Shown here one piece after another: positions 35,098 through 43,687 of a stretch of 52,569 nucleotides of DNA. Position 1 is the first letter of the stretch; each line of letters opens with the position of its first letter. The position numbers and the translations under genes were made by a program. The notes beneath the pieces are model-generated. The model had not been told where the DNA came from. It saw only the letters and a program-made list of their open reading frames with translations, and ran no database searches. Origin of the DNA: an uncultured Burkholderiales bacterium (GTDB lineage: Bacteria; Pseudomonadota; Gammaproteobacteria; Burkholderiales; Burkholderiaceae_C); NCBI GenBank assembly GCA_903894995.1, contig CAITSG010000545.1, positions 1 through 52,569 of the forward strand. Reading direction: 5' to 3'.

Positions 35098-36612
35098 ATG
35101 TGTGGAATTGTTGGCGTTGTCAGTAACGCGCCGGTCAACCAATTGATTTATGACGCCTTGTTGCTGTTGCAACACCGGGGCCAAGACGCGGCGGGCATCG
35201 TCACGCAGCTGGACCGAAAATTTTTCATGCACAAGGCCAAAGGCATGGTGCGTGATGTGTTTCGCACCCGCAACATGCGCAGTTTGCCGGGCAACTGCGG
35301 ATTGGGACAAGTGCGTTACCCCACGGCGGGTAACGCATTCAGTGAAGAAGAGGCCCAGCCTTTTTATGTGAACGCACCTTTTGGCTTGGTGCTGGTGCAC
35401 AACGGCAACCTGACCAATGCCCATGCGTTGAAATCGGAGTTGTTTTCAGTGGACCACCGCCACATCAACACCGACAGTGATTCCGAGGTCTTGCTCAATG
35501 TGTTGGCCCATGAGTTGGAGAAAACCACGCGCGGCTTGCCACTCAAACCCCTGGACGTGTTTGAGGCTGTGCGCGGTGTGAACCGCCGTGTCAAAGGTTC
35601 TTACGCGGTGATTGCCTTGATCGCAGGGCATGGCCTGGTCGCCTTTCGTGACCCGCATGGCATTCGGCCTTTGTGCATGGGCCGCAGCAAAGACGGCTCC
35701 ATCATGTTGGCCAGCGAGTCGGTGGCTTTGGATGGCACCTCACACCAATTTGAGCGAGACGTGGCTCCGGGGGAAGCCGTCTTTGTTGACCTTGAGGGAA
35801 AGATGCATACCCAAGCATGCGCTGACAAAACGCAATTGAGTCCGTGCATCTTTGAATACGTGTATTTGGCCCGCCCCGACTCGACCATGGACGGCATTTC
35901 GGTGTACCAAGCCCGTTTGAATTTGGGCGAGACATTGGCCAAGCGGGTTATTTCAACCGTGCCCCCCAGCGACATCGATGTGGTGATCCCGATCCCCGAG
36001 TCCAGCCGTCCCAGCGCCACCCAATTGGCCCATTTGCTGGGCATTCCCTATCGAGAAGGTTTTGTCAAAAACCGTTATGTCGGCCGCACGTTCATCATGC
36101 CCGGACAAGCGGTGCGCAAAAAGTCGGTGCGCCAAAAACTCAACACCATCGTCAGCGAGTTCAAGGGCCGCAATGTGCTGCTGGTCGATGATTCCATCGT
36201 GCGCGGCACCACCAGCCGCGAGATCGTGCAAATGGCGCGGGACGCCGGGGCCCGCAAGGTGTACATGGCCAGCGCTGCGCCGCCGGTGCGCTTTCCCAAT
36301 GTGTACGGCATCGACATGCCGACCAAAGAAGAGCTGGTGGCCCATGGCCGCAGCATCGAAGAAATCCGCCAAATCATTGGCTGTGATGCGCTCATTTACC
36401 AAGACGTGGATGCCATGAAAACCGCTGTCGCCCAAGCGCGGGTCAATGCAGCAGGTGCGCTGTCTGACTTTGATGCGTCTTGCTTTGATGGTGTGTACGT
36501 GACGGGCGATATCTCGGCTGACGACATCCACCGTTTGAACCAAACCCGCCCTCAAACCGAAGAGGGCGATGACGACAATTCGCGTTTGGCATTGCCCAAC
36601 GCCAGCGAGTGA
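35098..36612 (+). CDS. purF: Amidophosphoribosyltransferase
   Basis: This 504-residue enzyme makes 5-phosphoribosylamine from PRPP and glutamine, the first committed step of purine synthesis. The catalytic Cys2 follows the start Met (MCGIVGVV); the Met is removed in the mature enzyme. Glutaminase-domain blocks include LQHRGQDAAGI and GNLTNA. The PRPP-binding motif is VLLVDDSIVRGTTSREIV. ATG 35098 is fixed by the need for Cys2, so the longer frame back to 34966 is wrong. Length matches E. coli PurF (505). metZ follows after 9 bp. Confidence 0.97.
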   Translation: MCGIVGVVSNAPVNQLIYDALLLLQHRGQDAAGIVTQLDRKFFMHKAKGMVRDVFRTRNMRSLPGNCGLGQVRYPTAGNAFSEEEAQPFYVNAPFGLVLVHNGNLTNAHALKSELFSVDHRHINTDSDSEVLLNVLAHELEKTTRGLPLKPLDVFEAVRGVNRRVKGSYAVIALIAGHGLVAFRDPHGIRPLCMGRSKDGSIMLASESVALDGTSHQFERDVAPGEAVFVDLEGKMHTQACADKTQLSPCIFEYVYLARPDSTMDGISVYQARLNLGETLAKRVISTVPPSDIDVVIPIPESSRPSATQLAHLLGIPYREGFVKNRYVGRTFIMPGQAVRKKSVRQKLNTIVSEFKGRNVLLVDDSIVRGTTSREIVQMARDAGARKVYMASAAPPVRFPNVYGIDMPTKEELVAHGRSIEEIRQIIGCDALIYQDVDAMKTAVAQARVNAAGALSDFDASCFDGVYVTGDISADDIHRLNQTRPQTEEGDDDNSRLALPNASE

Positions 36613-36621
36613 GCCCACAAC

Positions 36622-37833
36622 ATGACAGCATCTTCACGATTTGACGATTTGCACATTGAAACCCTGGCCGTGCGTGCCGCAGTGGAGCGCAGCCAATACG
36701 GCGAAAACTCCGAAGCCTTGTACCTGACCAGCGGCTACGTGCAGCCCACAGCCGAATCCGCCGCGCGCCGCTTTGCGGGTGACGAAGAAGGCTTTACCTA
36801 CGGCCGCTATGGCAACCCCACGGTCAGCAGCATGGAAATGCGCTTGGCGGCTTTGGAGGGCACTGAAGCCGCCATGGGCACCGCATCGGGCATGTCCGCC
36901 ATTTTGATGATGTGCATGGGCCTGCTCAAAGCGGGCGATCATGTGGTGTGCTCGCGCTCCATGTTTGGCTCCACCATCAAGCTGATCGGTTCTGACTTGG
37001 CCAAGTTTGGCGTTGAATCGAGCTTTGTCTCGCAAACCGATTTGAAGGAATGGCAATCCGCGGTCCGGCCCAACACACGTTTGCTGTTTGCCGAAACGCC
37101 CACCAACCCCCTGACCGAGGTGTGCGACATCCAGGCGCTGGCCGACATTGCGCACAACGCCGATGCCTTGTTTGCGGTGGACAACTGCTTTGCCACACCC
37201 GCCTTGCAACGCCCTGTGGCCATGGGGGCCGACATCATCATGCATTCAGGCACCAAATACCTCGACGGCCAAGGCCGCGTGATGGCAGGCGCGCTGTGTG
37301 CATCACAGCAAATGATCACTGAGAAATTTTTGCCTGTGCTCAAAAGTGGCGGCATGACATTGGCCCCTTTTAATGCTTGGGTGGTGCTCAAGGGCCTTGA
37401 AACACTGGACTTGCGCATGCGAGCCCAAACGGCCCGTGCGCAAATGTTGGCCGAATGGCTCGAAAAACACCCCGCCGTGGCGCGTGTGCACTACCCTGGC
37501 TTGGCCAGCCACCCTCAACATGATTTGGCCATGCGCCAGATGTCGGGTCTGGGCGGTGCGGTTTTGTCTTTTGATGTCAAAGCCGATGGTCCCGAGCAAT
37601 CGCGTCAACGCGCATTCCATGTGATGGACCAAATGCAAATGCTGTCCTTGGCCACCAATTTGGGCGACACCAAAACCATGGTGGCGCACCCCGCCAGCAC
37701 CTCGCACGGTCGACTGACCGAGGCGCAGCGCCAAGCCGCAGGCATTGGTCAAGGCCTGATTCGAGTCGCTGTTGGCCTCGAATACCCCCAAGATGTTCAA
37801 AAAGACCTGTGCCGTGGTCTCGATACCTTCTGA
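36622..37833 (+). CDS. metZ: O-succinylhomoserine sulfhydrylase MetZ
   Basis: This 403-residue PLP enzyme of the Cys/Met metabolism family makes homocysteine from O-succinylhomoserine and sulfide for methionine synthesis. The PLP lysine lies in [43 protein letters not shown] and [13 protein letters not shown] are family blocks. Cystathionine gamma-synthases and beta-lyases share the fold, but the GQGRVMAG context and the purF linkage in beta-proteobacteria favour MetZ. It starts 9 bp after purF and ends 1 base before gltX. Confidence 0.93.
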   Translation: MTASSRFDDLHIETLAVRAAVERSQYGENSEALYLTSGYVQPTAESAARRFAGDEEGFTYGRYGNPTVSSMEMRLAALEGTEAAMGTASGMSAILMMCMGLLKAGDHVVCSRSMFGSTIKLIGSDLAKFGVESSFVSQTDLKEWQSAVRPNTRLLFAETPTNPLTEVCDIQALADIAHNADALFAVDNCFATPALQRPVAMGADIIMHSGTKYLDGQGRVMAGALCASQQMITEKFLPVLKSGGMTLAPFNAWVVLKGLETLDLRMRAQTARAQMLAEWLEKHPAVARVHYPGLASHPQHDLAMRQMSGLGGAVLSFDVKADGPEQSRQRAFHVMDQMQMLSLATNLGDTKTMVAHPASTSHGRLTEAQRQAAGIGQGLIRVAVGLEYPQDVQKDLCRGLDTF

Positions 37834-37834
37834 T

Positions 37835-39220
37835 ATGACCAAAACACGCACCCGCTTTGCCCCATCGCCCACAGGTTTCATCCATCTGGGCAACATCCGT
37901 TCGGCTTTGTACCCTTGGGCGTTTGCCCGTGCGACAGGTGGTGATTTCATCTTGCGCATCGAAGATACAGACCTTGATCGTTCTACCCAAGCTTCTGTCG
38001 ATGTGATCATTGAAGGCATGGCTTGGTTAGAGCTCAACCATGACGAGGGTCCTTTCTACCAAATGCAGCGCATGGAGCGTTACAAGGCTGTGCTGGCCGA
38101 GTTGATCGCTGCAGGGCATGTTTACCCCTGTTATATGAGCATGCAAGATTTGGATGCTCTGCGTGAGCGACAAATGGCCAACAAGGAAAAACCCCGTTAC
38201 GACGGCACTTGGCGTCCCGCAGAAGGCAAAAGCCTCCCTGACATCCCGGAGGGTGTGAAACCTGTGCTGCGATTCAAGAATCCTATAGGAGGTGTGGTCG
38301 CCTGGGACGACAAGGTCAAAGGCCTGATTGAAATCAGCAATGACGAGCTGGACGACCTGGTCATTGCGCGCCCTGATGGCACGCCCACTTACAACTTTTG
38401 CGTTGTGGTGGATGACATCGACATGCAGATCACCCACGTGATCCGTGGCGATGACCATGTGAACAACACGCCACGCCAGATCAACATCTTCAAAGCCCTT
38501 GGCAAAGAGCCACCGGTTTACGCCCACCTGCCCACTGTGCTCAACGAACAGGGTGAGAAGATGAGCAAACGCAATGGTGCCAAAGCCGTGACGGCCTACC
38601 GCGATGAAGGCTATCTGCCCGATGCCATGGTCAATTATTTGGCACGATTGGGCTGGAGTCATGGCGATGACGAAATTTTCAGCCGAGCGCAGTTCTTGGC
38701 GTGGTTCAATTTGGATCACTTGGGTCGAAGCGCTGCGCAATTCGACGAAGCCAAGCTCAAGTGGGTCAACGCGCAGCACCTCAAGGCCATGAGCGATGAC
38801 GCCCTGTCTGAGTGCGTGAAACCCTTCTTGGCCAAACTGGGTGTGGCGACTGACGAGCGCTTGGCCAGCATTTGCGGCTTGTTCAAAGACCGATGCGACA
38901 CCTTGGTTGTTTTAGCGCAATGGATTTCAGCTTTTTATCTGGATGTGGTGCCCAATCCGCAAGAGAAAGCCTTGCATGTGACCGATGCCGTTAAGCCAGC
39001 GCTGCGCGTTTTGGCTGACAAGTTGGCAATATGTGCCTGGGACAAGGTGTCGATTGCTGCGGCCATCAAAGAAACCTTGGGTGAAGTTGGGATGAAAATG
39101 CCTCAGCTGGCCATGCCCGTGCGTGTATTGGTCATGGGCACTGCGCAGACGCCATCACTGGATGCCGTTCTTTTTTTGAGTAAAAGAGAAAAAATTGTTG
39201 GCACCTTAAAAAACGCCTAG
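37835..39220 (+). CDS. gltX: Glutamyl-tRNA synthetase
   Basis: This 461-residue class I synthetase charges tRNA(Glu). The HIGH-type motif is [18 protein letters not shown] and the KMSKR loop is [17 protein letters not shown] is the conserved substrate loop. Length is usual for bacteria (about 470). ATG 37835 begins [12 protein letters not shown] and follows the metZ stop by one base, so the earlier in-frame ATG at 37772 is not used. tRNA genes, including tRNA-Glu, follow directly. Confidence 0.96.
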   Translation: MTKTRTRFAPSPTGFIHLGNIRSALYPWAFARATGGDFILRIEDTDLDRSTQASVDVIIEGMAWLELNHDEGPFYQMQRMERYKAVLAELIAAGHVYPCYMSMQDLDALRERQMANKEKPRYDGTWRPAEGKSLPDIPEGVKPVLRFKNPIGGVVAWDDKVKGLIEISNDELDDLVIARPDGTPTYNFCVVVDDIDMQITHVIRGDDHVNNTPRQINIFKALGKEPPVYAHLPTVLNEQGEKMSKRNGAKAVTAYRDEGYLPDAMVNYLARLGWSHGDDEIFSRAQFLAWFNLDHLGRSAAQFDEAKLKWVNAQHLKAMSDDALSECVKPFLAKLGVATDERLASICGLFKDRCDTLVVLAQWISAFYLDVVPNPQEKALHVTDAVKPALRVLADKLAICAWDKVSIAAAIKETLGEVGMKMPQLAMPVRVLVMGTAQTPSLDAVLFLSKREKIVGTLKNA

Positions 39221-39229
39221 AAACCTGTC

Positions 39230-39235
39230 TATAAT
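39230..39235 (+). promoter_or_regulatory. Candidate -10 box of the tRNA-Ala/Glu/Asp cluster
   Basis: A consensus TATAAT lies 10 bases after the gltX stop and about 75 bases before tRNA-Ala. A weak -35 (TTAAAA, 39206-39211) would be 18 bp upstream, inside the end of gltX. This would let the tRNAs be transcribed apart from the upstream operon. Confidence 0.5.
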
Positions 39236-39309
39236 TCAAGTCTCGACACCATCGAGGCATAACAAGAAAGCTAACAGCGGCAACAATGTTTGTATCAGAA
39301 GATGCCAAA

Positions 39310-39385
<76 letters not shown>

Positions 39386-39423
39386 AAGTGTTGAGATGAT
39401 TCGAAAGAATCCGTCCAGGTTAT

Positions 39424-39499
39424 GACCCTATCGTCTAGAGGCCTAGGACATCACCCTTTCACGGTGAGTACCGGGGTTCGAATCCCCGTAGGGTCGCCA
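39424..39499 (+). tRNA. tRNA-Glu (TTC)
   Basis: A 76-nt cloverleaf with encoded CCA. Acceptor arm GACCCTA pairs with TAGGGTC. The anticodon loop in TCACCCTTTCACGGTGA gives TTC. The T-arm is GGGGTTCGAATCCCC. It is the substrate of the gltX product encoded just upstream. Confidence 0.97.
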
Positions 39500-39555
39500 A
39501 GTTTTGTAGCACTTGTTCAGTTGCCAAGTCAACTCGTTAAAAGCTACAGCTATCA

Positions 39556-39632
39556 GGAGTGGTAGTTCAGTTGGTTAGAATACCGGCCTGTCACGCCGGG
39601 GGTCGCGGGTTCGAGTCCCGTCCACTCCGCCA
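39556..39632 (+). tRNA. tRNA-Asp (GTC)
   Basis: A 77-nt cloverleaf with encoded CCA. Acceptor arm GGAGTGG pairs with CCACTCC. The anticodon stem CCGGC/GCCGG holds loop CTGTCAC, giving GTC. The T-arm is CGGGTTCGAGTCCCG. Confidence 0.97.
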
Positions 39633-39636
39633 GATC

Positions 39637-39669
39637 AAAGCCTAAGTAGTCATCTACTTGGGCTTTTTT
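39637..39669 (+). terminator. Rho-independent terminator of the tRNA cluster
   Basis: AAGCCTAAGTAG and CTACTTGGGCTT pair around a TCAT loop, followed by a T run (39664-39669). It starts 5 bases after tRNA-Asp. Confidence 0.92.
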
Positions 39670-39704
39670 CATGGATGGATCAAATCCTCAATTGATTGGG
39701 TTGC

Positions 39705-39726
39705 GGTGTCCGCCACGCCGGACACC
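39705..39726. other. Perfect 8-bp hairpin of unknown role
   Basis: GGTGTCCG and CGGACACC pair perfectly around a 6-base loop in the 196-bp stretch between the tRNA terminator and the MerR-like gene. No T run follows, so it is not a standard terminator. Nothing else was seen in this stretch apart from a repeated CTAGGT near 39845-39858. Confidence 0.5.
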
Positions 39727-39865
39727 ATACAGTCTCAAACGCCACGGTGATCAATTTGCCTAATTCATCGGGTTTTGTTGGGCTTTTGCAGCGAAACCAC
39801 TGCTCAGCGTTGCTGGACGAAGACAGCACTGTTGCAGTAAGCTACTAGGTTTTCTAGGTAACTCG

Positions 39866-40333
39866 TTGTCAAACATGGACAGTTTGCTCCCACCCATTCC
39901 GGCTAAGCGCTACTTCACCATTGGTGAAGTCGGTGAGCTGTGCGGTGTCAAACCCCATGTTCTTCGTTACTGGGAGCAAGAATTCACCCAACTTCGCCCG
40001 GTCAAGCGCAGAGGCAATAGACGCTACTACCAGCGTCACGAAGTGATGATGATCCGGTGCATCCGTGGTCTTCTGTACGACCAAGGGTTCACGATCAGCG
40101 GCGCTCGCAACAAGTTGCAAGAGCTGGTCCAAACTGAACGCCAACTTTCTCGTTTGTCGCAAAACGAAGTCGACACCGCTGAAGAAGATTTTTTGGTGGA
40201 CCTGCAAGAGGACATGAACGCAGACATGGGCGCATGGCCGACTCCATCGACCTCAGCTTTGCCTCTGCCCTTGATGGCCCCTGTCTCGATTCATGAAGAG
40301 CTTTTGCAAATCAGAGCCCTTTTGACAATTTAA
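39866..40333 (+). CDS. MerR-family transcriptional regulator
   Basis: This 155-residue protein has an N-terminal winged-helix MerR domain: YFTIGEVGELCGVKPHVLRYWEQEFTQLRPVKRRGNRRYYQRHEVMMI (about 16-63), followed by a helix (GFTISGARNKLQELVQ). The C-terminal part is acidic then Pro/Ser-rich, without metal-binding cysteines. In many beta-proteobacteria this gene follows ihfA and precedes a tRNA-Pro gene; here ihfA is missing upstream but tRNA-Pro follows. Two starts are possible: TTG 39866 with AGGT about 7 bases upstream, or ATG 39875 with no clear site. The TTG is preferred. The target genes are unknown. Confidence 0.88.
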   Translation: MSNMDSLLPPIPAKRYFTIGEVGELCGVKPHVLRYWEQEFTQLRPVKRRGNRRYYQRHEVMMIRCIRGLLYDQGFTISGARNKLQELVQTERQLSRLSQNEVDTAEEDFLVDLQEDMNADMGAWPTPSTSALPLPLMAPVSIHEELLQIRALLTI

Positions 40334-40354
40334 GGCCATGGAACAGGCTATAAT
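40322..40354 (+). promoter_or_regulatory. Candidate promoter of tRNA-Pro
   Basis: A consensus TATAAT is at 40349-40354, 11 bases before the tRNA. TTGACA is at 40322-40327, overlapping the end of the MerR-like gene, but the spacer is 21 bp, longer than the usual 16-18. The -10 is convincing; the -35 is doubtful. Confidence 0.55.
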
Positions 40355-40365
40355 TTAAAGCTTGT

Positions 40366-40442
40366 CGGCGTGTAGCGCAGCCTGGTAGCGCACTTGCATG
40401 GGGTGCAAGGGGTCGCGAGTTCGAATCCCGCCACGCCGACCA
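40366..40442 (+). tRNA. tRNA-Pro (GGG)
   Basis: A 77-nt cloverleaf with encoded CCA. Acceptor arm CGGCGTG pairs with CACGCCG. The anticodon stem CTTGC/GCAAG holds loop ATGGGGT, giving GGG. The T-arm is GCGAGTTCGAATCCCGC. Confidence 0.97.
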
Positions 40443-40461
40443 TTTATTCCTAATGAAATCA

Positions 40462-40497
40462 ACGGGTTACAGCTCACAAGGCTGTGACCTGTTTTTC
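40462..40497 (+). terminator. Rho-independent terminator after tRNA-Pro
   Basis: ACGGGTTACAGC and GCTGTGACCTGT form a stem (one mismatch, one G-T) around a 7-base loop, followed by TTTTTC. No gene lies in the rest of the 172-bp gap to 40615. Confidence 0.85.
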
Positions 40498-40614
40498 TTT
40501 CCGGGTCGGGTCTCTCTAATGGCTCCCCCACCCGTCAAAGCTTGAGGGTTTTCACCCGTTACAGACGGTGTTTTGCAGACAAAAATCAGGGTATTCAACC
40601 ACTCGGAACATCAC

Positions 40615-41580
40615 ATGTGCAAAACCATCGCCATGGCTCTGGCCTTCAGTTTTTCAATTTTGGGCAGCGTTTTGGCCCAAGACAAATACCCCAACAAACC
40701 GGTGACCATCATCGTCCCCCAAGCTGCAGGTGGAGCCAATGATGCCATTGCGCGCGTGGTGGCCCAAAAACTGACCGAGCAAACAGGACAATCTTTTGTG
40801 GTCGAAAACAGGGCGGGCGCAGGCGGCAATGTGGGCACTGCGGCGGCGGCCAAGGCCAAGCCCGATGGCTACACGCTCATGATCACGGCCGACAGTGCGC
40901 AGGTCATCAACCCATTTTTGTACCAGCGCACAGGGTTCGACCCGGTCAAGGACTTTGAACCTGTGGCCCCTTTGGCCCGTGCGGGCTATGTGCTGGTGGC
41001 CAACCCGGCATTCCCGGCCAACAACATGTCTGAGTTCATTGCGCAGGCCAAAGCCAATCCCGGCAAATTTGCCATTGCCTCTGCGGGCAACGGCACGCTC
41101 AACCACCTGATTGGTGAAATGCTGCAAAAGGCCACCGACATCAAACTTCAGCATATTCCCTACAAAGGCGCTGCTGCGGCGGCGACCGATGTGGTCAGTG
41201 GGCAAGTGCCTTTGTCCGTTCAAAGCATGCCATCGTCCATCGCTTTTGTGCGTGCAGGCAAACTCAAGGTCTTGGGTGTGGTGAACGAAAAACGGGTCGC
41301 TGCTTTGCCCGATGCGCCCACCATTGGCGAAACGGTCAAAGGCTTCGGTGCCACACCTTGGTATGGCATGTTTGCGCCTGCTGGCACACCCAAAGAGCTC
41401 TTGCAGTTTGTGCAAAACGAAGTTTCCAAAGCTTTGGACAGTGCCGATGCCCGTGAGCGCCTGGCCACCTTGGGTTGTGAGCCCTTCAAGGGCACTTCTG
41501 AGCAACTGGCTGCGATCGTGCGCGATGATTTGGTGCGGTGGTCACGCATCGTCAAGGAATCGGGCGCCAAGGTGGATTGA
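40615..41580 (+). CDS. Bug/TctC-type periplasmic solute-binding protein
   Basis: This 321-residue protein has a Sec signal peptide (MCKTIAMALAFSFSILGSVLAQ). The Bug fold motifs follow: YPNKPVTIIVPQAAGGANDAIARVVAQKL, VVENRAGAGGNVGTAAAAKAKPDGYTL and LQHIPYKGAAAAATDVVSGQVPL. Bug proteins capture carboxylates or related small molecules for tripartite tricarboxylate transporters. No TctA or TctB gene is near, as is common for these expanded families. ATG 40615 is used; the longer frame starts at a TTG before any signal sequence. The ligand cannot be told from sequence. Confidence 0.93.
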   Translation: MCKTIAMALAFSFSILGSVLAQDKYPNKPVTIIVPQAAGGANDAIARVVAQKLTEQTGQSFVVENRAGAGGNVGTAAAAKAKPDGYTLMITADSAQVINPFLYQRTGFDPVKDFEPVAPLARAGYVLVANPAFPANNMSEFIAQAKANPGKFAIASAGNGTLNHLIGEMLQKATDIKLQHIPYKGAAAAATDVVSGQVPLSVQSMPSSIAFVRAGKLKVLGVVNEKRVAALPDAPTIGETVKGFGATPWYGMFAPAGTPKELLQFVQNEVSKALDSADARERLATLGCEPFKGTSEQLAAIVRDDLVRWSRIVKESGAKVD

Positions 41581-41666
41581 CCCGCAGTCTGCTTCGACAA
41601 AAAGAAGACTTGACCACGGCAGTTGTGGCTCGGAGTGACTATGATGGCAATCCACCAAGGACCATC

Positions 41667-42035
41667 ATGACCCGACCTCTCCTCGATGAATCGGCCATTC
41701 ATCCGGCCATTCGCCAACACGTTTCAGAACTGAACCTGCCCGTCATTCAGCGAGTTCAAACCGCCATTGCTCTGCACCCTGTGGTGGTGGTTGGCTTGTC
41801 AGGCAACCCCTTTGTGCGCAAAGCCCGCAAGGCCTTACAAGCCGCGGAACTGGCCCATGAGTACATCGAGTTCGGCAGCTATTTTTCGCAGTGGCGCTTG
41901 CGCAATGCCCTCAAGATGTGGACCGGTTGGCCCACTTTCCCAATGGTTTTTGTGCGCGGAACCTTGGTTGGCGGGGCCGATGACCTTCGCCGCCTGATCG
42001 ACAGTGGCGAACTTCAAACTTGGCTCAAAGCCTGA
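41667..42035 (+). CDS. Glutaredoxin-fold protein without active-site cysteines
   Basis: This 122-residue protein aligns with glutaredoxins (GrxD-like): PVVVVGLSGNPFVRKARKALQAAEL, then WTGWPTFPMVFVRGTLVGGADDLRRLIDSGEL, which holds the cis-Pro (TFP) and GG-D glutathione-binding motifs. In the CPYC position it has N47-P-F-V50, and the whole protein has no cysteine. It therefore cannot do thiol-disulfide or Fe-S chemistry in the usual way; a binding or scaffold role is inferred. ATG 41667 has AAGGA 6 bases upstream. A small gene of unknown function follows 5 bp later. Confidence 0.85.
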   Translation: MTRPLLDESAIHPAIRQHVSELNLPVIQRVQTAIALHPVVVVGLSGNPFVRKARKALQAAELAHEYIEFGSYFSQWRLRNALKMWTGWPTFPMVFVRGTLVGGADDLRRLIDSGELQTWLKA

Positions 42036-42040
42036 AACCC

Positions 42041-42397
42041 ATGGCGTCCTCCGCTCAACCCGAGTTGTGGCGTACCGAGGTGGGCGATGCGGTGGCCGTG
42101 CTCCACATTCCCGGTGCACTCCAACGTGCGCGTACTTTTGACATCGATGTGAGCCTGATGGTGCGTGTGCCTGAGAACAACGCAGAGGCTTGGCATGCTT
42201 TGACGCTGGACATCGATGGCAAGCAACAATGGAGTCGGCGCATTGCCAGCAGTTGCCCGGGCCAGACCGATGGTCTAGATTACCACTGCCGCGTGGCGCT
42301 CGAAGCCGGTCCGGCGCTGCGAATTCGCGCAGTGGCAGGCACGCGTGGTGCCGTGGTCCAGCGCTTGCAAATCGAGGCCCGTGAAGACAAGCCTTGA
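42041..42397 (+). CDS. Hypothetical protein
   Basis: This 118-residue protein has no family I recognise. It is soluble, without signal peptide or membrane helix, and rich in Val, Ala and Arg. The likely secondary structure is beta-rich (DAVAVLHIPG, FDIDVSLMVRVP, ALTLDIDGKQQWSRRI). Two cysteines (SSCPGQ, YHCRVAL) are 10 residues apart. It begins 5 bp after the cysteine-free glutaredoxin-like gene, so the two are probably co-translated. ATG 42041 is used; TTG 42020 would overlap the upstream gene. Confidence 0.7.
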   Translation: MASSAQPELWRTEVGDAVAVLHIPGALQRARTFDIDVSLMVRVPENNAEAWHALTLDIDGKQQWSRRIASSCPGQTDGLDYHCRVALEAGPALRIRAVAGTRGAVVQRLQIEAREDKP

Positions 42398-42430
42398 TGC
42401 AGCCTCAAAGCCTGTGCATGGACGCGCCTT

Positions 42431-42455
42431 GTTGGGGCTGCGCCCTCGCTGCGAT
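42431..42455 (+). repeat. Degenerate REP-like remnant
   Basis: GTTGGGGCTGCGCCCTCGCTGCGAT keeps the length, the CCCT loop and the CGAT tail of the REP elements at 1-178. Head bases are changed and the stem (GCTGCG/CGCTGC) has a T-T mismatch. It lies in the 120-bp gap between the hypothetical gene and the FAD oxidoreductase. Confidence 0.5.
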
Positions 42456-42517
42456 GTAAGGTCGTTGACCCCCACCACCCCGGGGCGGGTCTGCCACAAA
42501 TACCGCAGCAGGCCTGC

Positions 42518-43687
42518 TTAACCAATCACCTGCAACTCGCGCAGCGGTTTGTTGTGAAGCAGGCGCTCAAAACCCAGTTCATCCACCGCGATGGTTCGCG
42601 CTTGTCCGTGCAGCATCCACTCGGCCAGCGCCAGACCCGCACCGGCGGCGTGTTGCATGCCGTGACCAGAAAAACCGTTGATGAAATACAGGTTGTGCAA
42701 CTCAGGGTGAGGGCCGATCACGGCGTTGTGATCGAAGGTGTTCATCTCGTAATAACCCGCCCAGGCCCGCTTGACCCGCAGCGCAGCCAGCGCCGGAATG
42801 CGGTGGGCCAGCGAAGCCCATTGCGCGTCGTTCCACTCGGACCAGTCGGGCTCGAGCGGCAGGTTGGGTTCGGTGTGCAGGGGCTCTGAGCCGCTGATCA
42901 AAAACCGACCCTCCGGGCGCAGCCACCAACCGGTGGGGTCGATCAGCAAAGGGCACAGGGGCAAGGGCTCGGGGCAAGACAGCACAAACACCGTGCGCCT
43001 GGCCCCCACCACCGGCAGATGCACCCCGGCCATGGCCGCCACTTCGCCGCCCCAGGCCCCTGCAGCGTTGACCACCTGAGCGCAGCCCAAAGTGCCGCCA
43101 CTGGCCAGGCGTACCCCCGTGATTTGGGTGGCTGTGTGGTCCATGCCTACCACCCGGTCGTGCAGGCGCTGCACGCCCTGCGCCATGGCTTTTTTCAAGA
43201 ATGCTTGGTGAAGGGCAGGGCCGTCAAACCAACCCTCGCCGCTCAGGCCCAAGCTGCCCAGCGCCACATCGTCCACATTCAGCCAGGGGTAGCGTTGGCG
43301 CAGGGCGTCTGGTGTCAGCAAAGCCACGTCGGCACCGGCCTGCTTTTGAATTTGATGCGCGGTTTGCAGTGCGGCCACTTGTTCGGTCTGGGCCAGGTAC
43401 AGGTAACCGGGTTCCTGCAAACCCAGCGCCACCGGGTGATCGGGCACGCCCAGGTGCTGCTCGGCATCGCGTAAAAACGCGATGCCGTATTGGCTCAGGC
43501 GGATGTTCACGGGGCAGGTGAACTGTTGGCGGATGGAGCTGGCCGACAGCGATGACGAGGCTTTTTCGTAGCGGGTGTCCGACTCGACCAGCGTCACGCG
43601 CAAGCCCGGTTGCAATCGGGTCAACCAATAGGCCGTGGCAGCACCCATCACGCCACTGCCCACCATCACTACGTCGGTGGTTTTCAT
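42518..43687 (-). CDS. FAD-dependent oxidoreductase (DAO family, sarcosine/amino-acid oxidase type)
   Basis: This 389-residue protein has the Rossmann dinucleotide motif VVMVGSGVMGAATAYWL at its start, followed by LVESD and the SSLSASSIRQQF segment. The C-terminal DAO part has VKRAWAGYYEMNTFDHNAVIGPHPELHNLYFINGFSGHGMQHAAGAG. Such enzymes oxidise secondary or primary amines or hydroxy acids. The ATG overlaps the stop of the ornithine cyclodeaminase-like gene (ATGA). It is the last gene of the seven-gene minus-strand operon, and works perhaps on an imino or amino acid made by its neighbour. Confidence 0.92.
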   Translation of the reverse strand: MKTTDVVMVGSGVMGAATAYWLTRLQPGLRVTLVESDTRYEKASSSLSASSIRQQFTCPVNIRLSQYGIAFLRDAEQHLGVPDHPVALGLQEPGYLYLAQTEQVAALQTAHQIQKQAGADVALLTPDALRQRYPWLNVDDVALGSLGLSGEGWFDGPALHQAFLKKAMAQGVQRLHDRVVGMDHTATQITGVRLASGGTLGCAQVVNAAGAWGGEVAAMAGVHLPVVGARRTVFVLSCPEPLPLCPLLIDPTGWWLRPEGRFLISGSEPLHTEPNLPLEPDWSEWNDAQWASLAHRIPALAALRVKRAWAGYYEMNTFDHNAVIGPHPELHNLYFINGFSGHGMQHAAGAGLALAEWMLHGQARTIAVDELGFERLLHNKPLRELQVIG

